This document shows positions 1-10,473 of a DNA stretch of 64,000 bases, in pieces (positions within the stretch are counted from its first letter, which is position 1; every line of letters starts with the position of its first letter). The notes under the pieces are model-generated. The model did no database searches. It was not told the origin of the DNA and saw nothing but the letters and a program-made list of their open reading frames with translations. The translations under genes were made by a program, and so were the position numbers. Origin of the DNA: Datisca glomerata (taxonomy: Eukaryota; Streptophyta; Magnoliopsida; Cucurbitales; Datiscaceae); contig QANY01004135.1 of the NCBI GenBank assembly GCA_003255025.1, positions 806,001-870,000 on the forward strand, written 5' to 3'.

Positions 1-7
1 ATGGACC

Positions 8-653
8 ATGCTAGATTTCATCTCCTTCTTCTTCTCTAATCTGGACAAACTCTCCCTCGCAAGGGTAGTAACTATTTGTTGGAGTTTATGGTTTTTGAGG
101 AACAAGAGAATCCACCATGGTCCAAACACCCCGAAGCTGGACATGTCTCAATGGGTTGGTAATTTCCTTACACTTCTACAAAGCAAACCCCCCTAAGGCC
201 GGACCCTCTCCTTCCCCTGGCTCTTCCTCTTGGGTTAATCCTCCCAGAGGATTCTTAAAACTCAACTTTGATGGATCAACCAGCTTGACTAAATGTGGCA
301 GCGGAGGTCTTATTTGTGACTACAATGGTTCTGTTATAGGAGCTTTCTCCAACAGCAGGCTTGGGAAGTTCTCGCCTATCATCAACGAAGCTTTGGCCTT
401 ATTAGATGGTCTTTCTTTAACGGTCTCTTGGGAAATCCCTATCCATGAGATCGAGTCCGATTGTTTTGAGCTTATTAACGCTATCAATGGAGACACCGAG
501 ATCGTTTCTGAGCTGGGGGACATTTTGTTAAATTGTAAATCTCTCCTTTCTTCCCTTAATTCCCCTGTTTGTAGGTATATTCCTCTTTTATGTAATGAAC
601 CAGTGCACAGATTAGCTGGGTTCGGTATTTTAGCTGACAATATGGTTGTTTAG
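8..653 (+). pseudogene. RNase H-like (RVT_3) tail of a non-LTR retrotransposon
   Basis: Two overlapping frames join into the C-terminal part of a plant LINE-type polyprotein. The first (8-196) carries the linker with the motif ICWSLWFLRNKRIHH. The second (117-653) starts after a frameshift and holds the RNase H-like domain: PPRGFLKLNFDG with the first catalytic Asp, then INEALAL with the Glu, then IESDCFELI with the second Asp, and a terminal NEPVHRLAG block that normally reads NxxAHxLA. The order matches RVT_3 (PF13456), found at the end of plant LINEs and in related stand-alone RNase H proteins. The element is cut off by the window edge, so an upstream reverse transcriptase cannot be checked. 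The frameshift near 190 and the stop at 651 argue against a working gene. Confidence 0.75.
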
Positions 654-2297
654 AGGGAGTCAGCCCCCTATTGTGGCTGACCTTCTCATTTAGTTTATGA
701 CTATTTGCCTTTTCAAAAACAACAAAACTTCGAAAGTAAAATCTTAGAAAAATAATGAAATGTGAGACAAAAATGATGTCTCCACATATTTACTGCCCAG
801 TTAACAGTATATCAAGTTATCATATAAGTTTCAGATGTATCCTCATTTTAATCTTCTGTGAATGTTGAAAATCTTCACAAGACTTTTTAACAAATTTGTC
901 GTCCCTAGAAACACAGTAAAAAAAAATGAAAAACTGTAAAGCGGGGATATCGTCCTTGAACAATAACGGGATGCTGAAGAAGGTCACCTGACGTCCAAGT
1001 CCGTCATCATTGTTGTATTCTAATGTTTCAATAATCATATGTTAAGTTGAATTTCATATATATACTTTCCTGTGTTACTTTCTTCTTTCAAGCATGTAAC
1101 CCAGCCGTAAATTAAGTCTTCCCATATTTGGATGTGCCATTATTTCGGGCCATACTTATGGCATTCACGGTCATCGAGGATATTCTTTAAATATTTTATC
1201 ATTAGATATAGGTACATTTCATGCCCGTCTCGAGACATTATTAACAACAAATAGGATATTTTCAATCATTCTCGATAGTGAGACGTTCAAGTGATCGTGT
1301 CACTCCTTTTATACATGTTGTGTCCGCCTATTTTTTGGAGAGTCTGACCATTCATATCACTCCGTCTGAGGATGGTTACTTATGTCATCTGGACTCCAGA
1401 CTCCTCCTTTAACACTTTTAATTTCCTTCAAATCTTTACATGTTGCACAATCTTATTAGGCGGGCAGGGTGACTTTTTCACAGAGTCGCATTTCCTTTGA
1501 CTAGTCGATTAATTTTCCTTGAGAGTGGAAAGGATAAAAATTTGTCTGTTAAGTAGCGCTGATTTCAAATAGACCATGTGGCTCTTTGCCATGTGTTACT
1601 CTTTTTAGAGCCATTATGGCTTTCTTAGTTCCAGAGGTTTTTCAAATTCTTGTTTATATACTAGCTCACTACTTTGTTTTCACCTTCCGTTCCTCACATT
1701 TGTATAGTGACTCTTTCTCTTCTCACTTTGATACCAAACTTTTAAGTTTTTCTTTGCTTCTTTGTTTGTAACTGTAAGTATCTCTTCCTTCTTTCGAAAT
1801 GAGTCTTGTGAAGTTGTCTTTCGTCGAGTTCAATATATTGAGTCATGATAACACAAGAGGCATTGGGTACACTTCAATAGGAGGTAAATGAAAAAATTGG
1901 GGTAATTTAATTGTTTCAATCACAGAAGATCGCAACGGCAGAATACGTGATAGTGGCCTAGTACAATAAGTGAGTCCCCAAAAAACAATAAAGTAGTGGA
2001 CTGAATAAGTAGGTAAGCCCGCTCTAGTACATGATAGACTAAATACTAGTGGTCGGTGCTAAAAGCCTCAAGGTAGATTTAAATATGGAAATAGTATAAA
2101 ATATTCTCCAAAACAACCATTTTCATAGGAAGAGAATAGTCCAGGTAAGGATTTTTCAACCTAACATGAAAAGTTTAAGGAAATCATATTCATTAAAAGT
2201 GGACCCTGACCTGGACATTCATTCTACTCCTAAAAGGAGGTGTATAAATACCTAAGTAACTACAACTTATTACTCATTACCTTCGCAAGTCTTAGGC
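654..2297. other. Intergenic, no gene seen
   Basis: AT-rich sequence without a long open frame or a recognisable protein in any frame. Short ORFs at 820-1038 (minus) and 1586-1771 (plus) show no familiar motif and look like chance. The segment may be old repeat remains. Confidence 0.5.
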
Positions 2298-2910
2298 CGA
2301 TTAATCCTAACTGGTATAGTGATTTACAATTAAGGAATTCCTTCCATAATTGTCAAACTGATCCAACCAGTAGGAGAAACTGGTGCACCGATTTGACTAA
2401 AAAGGAAAACATTCCTTAAATCAAGGACAGTCCAAAGAGGTTGCACTAGTTTCTACAGGTCTTTGAAGTGTATAAATAGGCAACCCATTTCACTTTCTCC
2501 CACACACTTCCAATGAAGCATTCTATTTTCTCTCTGATACTCTCAAAATCATGTCTCGTGTTCTTAAGCTTAGAATTGCTAAATCCACTTGAGCGAGAAA
2601 AATATAGTTTGAGTGAAAAACAAGTTGTGATAGAGTTCTTGAAATTTATTTGTAAGAGATTCAAAAATCTTGAAACGCTACATTGCTGACTGGTATTACA
2701 AACCAATAAGGATTATAAAAGGTTTGGTCTTCACCTTTAATAAGATCGCTTGGGAAAAATTTGTAAGTGAGGATCATTCAAGTGTGGACATTGAGATAAG
2801 CTTTCCCAAACCACAATAAAAAGTATCGTATCTCTCTCTACTCTCTTAATTTTTGCTCACTCTTTTATTTCTCGCGCACCTATACTTGCTATTTAATAGT
2901 TTTTCATCAT
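2298..2910 (+). repeat. Truncated LTR copy A
   Basis: About 610 bp is repeated directly at 3318-4010. Shared blocks include CAATTAAGGAATT, GATTTGACTAAAAAGGAAA, AAGTGTATAAATAGGC, TTTCTCCCACACACTTC and TACTTGCTATTTA. The two copies differ by many substitutions and small indels. The shared TATAAATAG block looks like the TATA box of the LTR promoter. The copy stops at about 2910, directly before a purine tract that resembles a polypurine tract. This suggests a 5' LTR that lost its end and nearly the whole internal region. Confidence 0.65.
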
Positions 2911-4065
2911 AAAAGGGGGATATTGTTGATCATGTTGCCTCTAAAATAAATTTTGATGATAACAAATCATTAAAATAGTATTAATTAGTTAAATCAAGTG
3001 TACATGAATAATCACAAGATGGATGCATGGACAGCTTGAAGAAAAAGAAAGGACGTGAAGTATCTATTTAATTTCTGTGTATTTATTAATAAGAACTCAC
3101 ATATGTTGATTTAATTCTTCTAGGCTCAAGAACACAATAAAAAAAAATCGCCTATAAATAATCAACCGTTTTGGTCCTAAAATAGATTAAAATATCCCTA
3201 TCATTCTAGAAAGCCCACAAGTAACCTTGAAATATCAAAATGGACAAGAAATACCACGAACTGGAACGCTTTTGGAGGAAAAACTAATCAAATCGGTGGG
3301 AGATCAAACATATCGATTACTCCTAATTGGTGAACCAGTTGACAATTAAGGAATTTCTTCCTTAATTATAACCAGTCCAATTGGTTAGAGAAACCGTGCA
3401 CTGATTTGACTAAAAAGGAAATCATCCATCCAATCAATGATGGGTGCAACTAGTTTTCCAAAGCGGTTGGGATGTTTATATAGGTTTTTAAAGTGTATAA
3501 ATAGGCGATCCATTTTTCTTTCTCCCACACACTTCTAACAAAGCATTCTCTCTTCTCTATGATATTCTCACAACGTTGTCTTGTTTTCTTGATCTTAGAA
3601 TTGTTAAATCTTCTTGAGTGAGAAAAATATAATTGTGCGTGGAAACTAAGTTGTGAGAGAGTTCTTGAAATTTTTCTGTAAGTAATTTGAAGATCCCGAA
3701 GCGCTAGATTATTAAAATCTGATTGGTACCATAAACCAATAAAGATTGTAAAAGGTTAGATCTTCACCCTTAAGAAGATTGCTTAAGAAAAATCTTCAAG
3801 GGGGATCCTTGAAATATAGGCGTAGGGTTAAGTTTTCTCGAACCATGAAAAAAATATTGTGTATCTTATACATACATACATATATATACATGCATGCATA
3901 CATATATATATATATATATATCACTCTTTACTCTCTTTATTTTTGCACTCTTTTATTCCCGCACATAAATACTTGCTATTTATGTTTCTGCATTTATTAT
4001 TATTCATTTTTTAGAGTTGATATTTACATTAATTGAGTGCTTAATTTTTTACTTAAACATATTCA
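2911..4065 (+). repeat. Polypurine tract plus LTR copy B
   Basis: The tract AAAAGGGGGA (2911-2920) is followed at 2924 by TGTTGATCATGTTGCC, which has the form of a polypurine tract and a 3' LTR start. The following 1.1 kb contains the second copy of the direct repeat, a TATAAATAG promoter-like block near 3495, an alternating TA/TG microsatellite near 3865-3920 and a C/T-rich end (TTCACCCAATTCTCCCCC) just before 4081. The end at 4065 is my estimate because no matching CA-terminated copy exists. Together with copy A it looks like a nearly empty LTR element. It need not belong to the gypsy pol that follows, since gag is missing. Confidence 0.55.
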
Positions 4066-4080
4066 CCCAATTCTCCCCCT

Positions 4081-7000
4081 TTGGTTGGCCATACTGATCC
4101 AACAGGACCAATCCGTACCATGAGTTATATGCATATCATTGAATTGGAGATGATATATCACATTCTGCTAGGGAGGCCTTGGATGTATGACCATAGATAT
4201 GTTGATTCTACATTTCTCAATTATAAAATCACGATGGAAGGGAAAATATATCACAGTAGTAGTATGAAGGCTTCATTTTTGAAACTGAGATCCAATTAAT
4301 AAAGGTGACTCTATTTGATGAGATATTCATTGTGAGTATGGCTACATTCAAGAAGCTCACGAATGTAGAAATGATAAAGTGGGAAGAGAGGCAAGGAAAT
4401 ACAACCACAAAAGTAGGAAGTAAGATGGTCACTCATGTAACTCTACCGAATTGAAAGTGCGCATACTGATTATGATGATGCACGTGATTAGACACAAAAG
4501 CTAATCCCTTAGATAGTCAAACGAAATAGAATATGATGATGGATGAGGCATACATAAAATGATAAGTGTTATTAAGTGGAGTACTGTGATGATTGGAGGT
4601 GCCATTCGTTGTCACAGGAAGAACTAGCAAGAAGCCTAGAATGGGACCAACGAAAGGAATTGTTGACTCTCCTAAGGGAATTTCAGGACGTATTTGCATT
4701 GTTATACGCTGAAATTCCAACTTAGATCATGCTTTGGTGAGTTAAATCATGCTTTGGTGACGCATAAGTTGGAGGTTTAAATGACATGGATGCCGATCAA
4801 ATAACCGATGTGACATTTTTACCTTAAGATTGATATACACATCATGATTGAAGTCACAAACCTGATAGGAGTGAAGTTCATAAAATCGATAGGGAACCCT
4901 ACTTGGCTGGCCAACATAGTTCTTGTGAAAAAAGAAGAATGGTTTGATTCGTTGTTATGTCGACTTCAAAGTCCTAAATAAGGCGTTCTCAAAAAATGAT
5001 TTTCCATTGCCAAATGTTGACACCTTGGTGGACACCATGGTGGAACACAAAGTGTTCTCTTTCATAAAATATTTTTGTTGCTATAATCACATCAGAATGG
5101 CACCAGGAGACACAGAGAAAACCACTTTCAAGACTCTCTTCAAAAACTTATTTTATGTGGTGATGTCGTTTGGGCTAAACAACGTAAGGGCTACTTATCA
5201 AGAGTAATGATAGCGATTTTTCAAGATATGAATCATGACTCCGTGGAAGATTATATTGATGATCTGCTTGTGAAATGTAAGAAAGAGTATATGTATCTAA
5301 AGCACTTGAAAAAAGTATTTCAATGGTGTAGAGTCTACAAGCTAAAGATTAATTCTTTAAAATGTGCGTTCAGAGTTTCTCAGGGAAAGTTTATGGGTTT
5401 TTGTTTTCATCAAAATTGACTAGGCTAAAGTAAAGGCCATATGGGACACGCCTCCACCGTGGACAATGAAAGAATTGAAAGCTTTCATGGGAAAGGTCTC
5501 CTACATTGGCCGCTCCATACCCGCTCCTACAGATTAAGTCATTGCCTTACATCCTTTGTTGAAGAAGAATTTTGTTTTCAAATGGATGGTTGATGACCAA
5601 CGATTTGATGCAATCAAAGATATATTACTTGCATCACTACTATTATGCCTCCTCGGGGAGAAATACTGTAAATATTATATGTCTCGCCTATGACAAAATC
5701 CATTGGAGCTTTGTTGTCTTGCCAGGCACACTGTGAATGGGAGGCTCACTTGGTGAACAATCTCCAAAGTGAATTTAGCACAACGTCAGTTCCTCTTAAG
5801 ACACAGAAAGTTCAGCTTTAGTTGTTTTTTGGCATAGTTCTCAAATGGCAAGTCATAATTCCATTAAAAATATCTCTGTCGAAGTGCGTTATGGGCTCTC
5901 ACTTTTGATGGATCTTTTAACATGTTAGAGGGAGGCATGACTTATATTTGAGGACTCGTTGGACAATATGTTCCCTATCTCTGTGGAAGCGCGTTATGGG
6001 CTCTCACTTTTGATGGATATTTTAACATGTCAGAGGGGGGCAAGGCTTGTATTCGAGGACTCGCTGGGCAATATGTTCCCTATGGCGTCTAACTTAGACT
6101 TCATGTCTACATTGAACGATATGAAGCTTTGATACTTAGACTACTGCAAGGAACAATAGAGCAACCATGCTCAAAGATAGAGGATATTCTAGTATGATAA
6201 TAACCTAGATAAATGGAGAATTCACTATTAAGGAGCCAGCCATTGCTTAATGTAGACATGAAGTCCATAAACTGGCTGACACCTTTAGAATTGATTTTTA
6301 GCACACACTAAAGTCGTAAAACCGTCATAAGATACTATTCACGCTTACCTCCAAGCTAACTTTGACTAATCCTACTCCCAAGATTGAAGTGACAATTGAG
6401 GCCTATTTCAGAAGCATTCAAAGAAAAAGTGCCCCGGGATTGGAGAAATGACATTAGAAGGTGACTTACTGAAGGAGGAATGTTCTCAAACAAAGGCTTG
6501 AAAAACTTTTTGCAATTAAATGACGTCAGTTTTCAGAGGTTCTCATTTGGTGCTCTCAAGATTTGTAAGTGTCGAAGAAGACCGATAGTGACTCACTCGT
6601 TTGCATGAGGATTTTCATTCTATAAAGAATTCTTCCAATAATTCTGAATTCAACCCTCATCGTCTCACTAGTCGACCATGACCACTATTATTTTGAGGTC
6701 GTAGATGGGCTATTTTGATAACAACGATTAAAATGATGAGATTTTATTAGCCAAGTATGAATGCAGAAGTCCTCGCTCTGCAGAAGACTTGTCCAAAGTG
6801 TCACATTGTTCAAGATCCTAAGGAAGTCAATGTCATAGAAGTATTACTTACTTGAGGCAAGCCTGCATCATGTATTTATAAGATGGATTCTCCCCATAAA
6901 CCCAACAAATTCAATGTATGTCGCAAGATGAAGCTCACGCATCTTTTGTTGAAGGGGGAATTACTGCGAAGGGGAATATATGGTTACATGCTTAGATGCC

Positions 7001-7315
7001 TAGGTACATAAGAGCAAAGAATGATCATGAAATAATCACATTGCCAGGTTATCACTCGTCAACTATAGAGGCAGAGAACACCGTAGTTGGAGGCAGATTT
7101 GTAGAGTACACCAATGCGGAAGGCAACTCTATGAAGAACTACTGAGAATAGGATATCACTCGTCAACTATAGAGGCGGATTCTATGGGGTTTATGGGAAA
7201 ATGTTGCGATTGCTAGGTTTTGGGAAATGAAACACATGCACCTTCAGTACCATCGCACCCAACTGAGGTCCCTTGGACTTTCCACACATGGGCCATGGAT
7301 TTCATAGGGAGTATT
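4081..7315 (+). pseudogene. Ty3/gypsy pol polyprotein, degenerate (PR-RT-RH-IN)
   Basis: Domains occur in gypsy order. A retropepsin tail with ILLGRPWMYDH lies at 4081-4299. Reverse transcriptase spans about 4850-5420, with PTWLANIVLVKKE, then CYVDFKVLNKAFSKNDFPLP, then MSFGLNNVRATYQ, then the catalytic YIDDLLVK near 5250. RNase H runs from about 5430, with MKELKAFMGKVSYIGRS and a WALTFDG active-site block. Integrase remains lie at about 6950-7315, ending in PWTFHTWAMDFIG. The motifs fit the Athila/Tat type of plant gypsy elements. The frame changes repeatedly and stops are common, so it is dead. The integrase is cut abruptly at 7315 by Copia-1, and its other half is not recognisable downstream. 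No gag was found upstream. Confidence 0.8.
5872..6081 (+). repeat. 105-bp tandem duplication in the gypsy RNase H region
   Basis: Units 5872-5976 and 5977-6081 are adjacent direct copies, each beginning ATCTCTGTsGAAGyGCGTTATGG and ending in GTTCCCT. Unit length is 35 codons, so the frame is kept and the RNase H block WALTFDG occurs twice. The copies differ at about ten positions, so the duplication is old. Confidence 0.8.
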
Positions 7316-8500
7316 TGTTGGGGGTTATGCCCTCAAAACATGTGTATTGACATATTGATATGAAATTTAAAGAGGATTACATTTTTCTTATAATTGTTCT
7401 TTTAAATTATTGTTCAATAATTTATATAAATATATGAAAACTCTATATTCATTAATAAGACTATGATCTTGTATTAGTACAAGAGGATTTAAGATTATAG
7501 ATTATGAATAAAGTTGTTAGCAACATATTAAAGTATGAAATCTTTAATTAATGGTTGCAAGTACGGTTTACTATGCATTATGAATGCACGCGATCTAAAT
7601 CTGGATCATTGATATGGATATAAATCTTAGTGAAAGTACTTTATATAATAAGATTATATATGACAGGATCAATGTGTTTAATTATCGATAAAAGAGACAG
7701 AATATCTAATTTGTGAAATTAGATAATTAAATTATTATTAGATAATAACTTAAATCAACTAAATCTGTTATTTGTGAAATAACAGACAAGTTAGTTGATA
7801 GGGATAATCAGATATGTTAATTTTGAATTAACTGATATATAAATATGGTATGCCATTATCTAGAATATATACATATATTATTCTAAAGGCCTGAGTAGTT
7901 GAAAGAAGATGAGATAATCAGCTGATCATATCATCAGTTCGTCAATCAAGAGTTGAATTGAGAACACGATTGGTGTTAGAGAGATTTTCTTCTGTGATTA
8001 GATGTTAATTAAATCTCTAAAAGAATAATCATCTCATTCTTTTAGAGAATCGTCTCACTAAAATCTTTCTTAGTAAATCTCTAGATCTCATGTGTTGAGA
8101 ACATCTAGAGACAGAAAAAGTATTTTGTAATATTCCACGTGCCAACACACGTCCTAGTGCATTGAGGATTGACTTGGAAGATCTTGGTGGATCTCAGAAT
8201 CTACTGATCGTTGGAACGATTTTGTGGGAATGGATGATCGATAAGTTTTTGCGAGGACACTTGATATAGACTACAAGAGATGTACAATTCCTAACTTTGT
8301 ATGTTGTAGATGTAGCTTATAAATATATAATAAATCTTGACTGATTGAAAAAGTGTTTTCAATAAAAGTTTTTATTTGATTACCGTGGCGTTGCGTAAGT
8401 TTTATTTTATTAAAAGATTCGATTTTTATTAGAAGTTTAATTTTTTAAAAATGCCACGCACTTCCACGCTTCCGCCATGCACGCGATGTGACGATCAACA
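7316..8500 (+). repeat. Copia-1 5' LTR
   Basis: It begins TGTTGGGGG and ends GATCAACA, giving the TGTTG...CAACA inverted ends of a copia LTR. At 1185 bp it is much shorter than the 2.05-2.16 kb of the related LTRs. It lacks a middle portion that the 3' LTR keeps at about 14755-15545: the alignment jumps at about 7665, from TATATGACA to TAATTATCGATAA. Its end block with AGATCTCATGTGTTGAG and CACACGTCCTAG is shared with the other LTRs. Confidence 0.85.
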
Positions 8501-8502
8501 AG

Positions 8503-8514
8503 TGATATTAGAGT
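8503..8514 (+). promoter_or_regulatory. Primer-binding site (tRNA-iMet type)
   Basis: TGATATTAGAGT lies two bases after the 5' LTR end and resembles TGGTATCAGAGC, the usual complement of the initiator tRNA-Met 3' end in plant copia elements. The mismatches fit decay. Confidence 0.65.
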
Positions 8515-10473
8515 GGTCTTTATATTTTTATATGTTAAATATTGTGCGGGTTTTCTTGCATTATTCATGTAGTATGAGATATGTATGACGATGGATGATT
8601 ATATTTTTTAAATGTATGAAAAATAATTGATCGTTAACGATTTGGTGATTATTTCGTTAGACTTTATTTTAATTTTTTCTAGATCTTATTAAGCCGAATT
8701 GAGGCGTAGGAATTTTTTTCATTTTATTTTGAATATTATTGTAAGTAAATAGAATGCGAGAACACGAAGAATGCATAAATTTACTATTCATGTGAAGACA
8801 TTGTTTATCCTTGAAAACACTGTTCACGCTAGAAACTTAGTGTTCTGGCAGAGGTGAACAGTGCCAGCGGTGAAGAGTAGCTGTCCGCACGCGGCAAGCG
8901 GTTGCCGGCGGTGAGACGGACAACGGTGGTGATGGACGGCGATCACAGAGTACTATCGTCGGTGACAACTGTTGTCACGTTTTAGGAAAGTTTTCAACAA
9001 ATCATGCAACCAGTTCTATCACCTAAGTATTTTATTAAAACTCAAACTCTTTTAATTATCCATTTAAATTTTGAAATTAATATCATTTTGAAATTAATTA
9101 TTAATTTTTGATTTTATAAAAATTAAAAATTAATAGGTTGATTGGGGTTTACCCAAGTTTGACCAAAGTTTGACCAAATCAAATAATATATTTATTTGAC
9201 TAAGTCAACGTCAACTATATTAAAAGGGATATTTATAGAAAATATTTCAATTAAGAAAAATTATATTTTTCTAATTAAAAAGGGTTTTGTTCAAAGCTTG
9301 AAAATTATAAAGATGGACATCAGAAGGAGAATGTAATATTTGGAAAATATGTATTTTTGAAGTTTGCTTTGTAATTTTATTTCTTTATTTCAAAGGTTGT
9401 AATTTAAAAATACTCAATAGTCATTCGGCCTATTATTATTTAATTTAATTATTTAATAATTATTTAATTGTTATGCTTGATAACATGTCTATGCATTAGT
9501 CGATCACATGCCATACATAAAAATCTCACACAGTTTTATTTAATTATGCATCTCATCTGTAGAACTTGATTTATTATGATTGTCCTAATATGTTTATATG
9601 TATTATTTTATGAAATCAATTGTATGTAGACTGTTAGGTTATAACTAGTTAAAATTTGGTAATCACACCGCACTAAAGACCATAGTAACCTTTAGGTTAA
9701 CCGACTTTAGTAAAAGAGTTTTATTAAATTTTGATGAATGTCATTAATTAGTTAATCTAAGTTCACTTAATTATGACTTAGGTGCTTCAGAAAATTAAAA
9801 TGAATTTAGACTAATGAGATTGGATTAACTGATAATTAAATATTCATACGGTTATTATTTTAACTAGTAATTAATTGATTAGTTAAAATAGAAACACATT
9901 ATCTTAAAATAGTGAGTGAGAGAAGGTTGACATGTCAATGTAATATATGGTCTCTATCATTAGTACAACACCGTGAGGTGTAGTGAGGGCCTCGAGATGA
10001 CTTTGTTTTCATCCTCCTAAGGAATATTTCGAGCTATATAAATACCAATGTTGGACTTCTTAAGAAGATAGGAGGAAGTGATGTAGTTTATTTTGACCGA
10101 CCCAAAGACAACATATTCTAAATGAAGTCATAATATCTGAAACGATGGGTTTCACTTACAAAGTCACAATTAAGCTTTCATGTAGATAGTTGTCACTTGA
10201 CCGAACAAGCGATACCTTATTATTAAAAGAAAAAATATGAGATATTTTAAGTTTTAATTAATAAGGATGAGAATGTCTCATAGACAGTCTGAGGTTAATT
10301 TGACCGACCCTAAGGCGCCACATTAATCATTGGGTTATTTTATCGTGATTAGTAAATGCTAATTTTATGTGTGTTATTATGATTGCATTCATGCATCGCG
10401 TTTATTTTTTGAATTCTAGATATTTATCAATTATATTGAATCATATATGTTTTAAATTTTAGTTATCAATATT
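8515..10473 (+). other. Copia-1 untranslated leader
   Basis: Nearly 2 kb between the LTR and gag without a good ORF. It contains a short GC-rich patch near 8850-8980 with repeated GGTG/GGCG words. Several blocks are shared in the same order with the leader of Copia-2 (35820-37140): GGTTGTAATTTAraAATACTCAATAGTCA, GCATTAGTCGATCACATGCC, GGTTGACATGTCAATGTAA and AATAAGGATGAGAATGTCTCAT. Such conservation over a long leader suggests packaging, priming or translation signals, which is inference. Confidence 0.6.

Noticed and set aside
3779..4036. ORF rich in Tyr/Ile across a TA/CA microsatellite
   Set aside because: It is low-complexity sequence inside an LTR copy, with no family motif.
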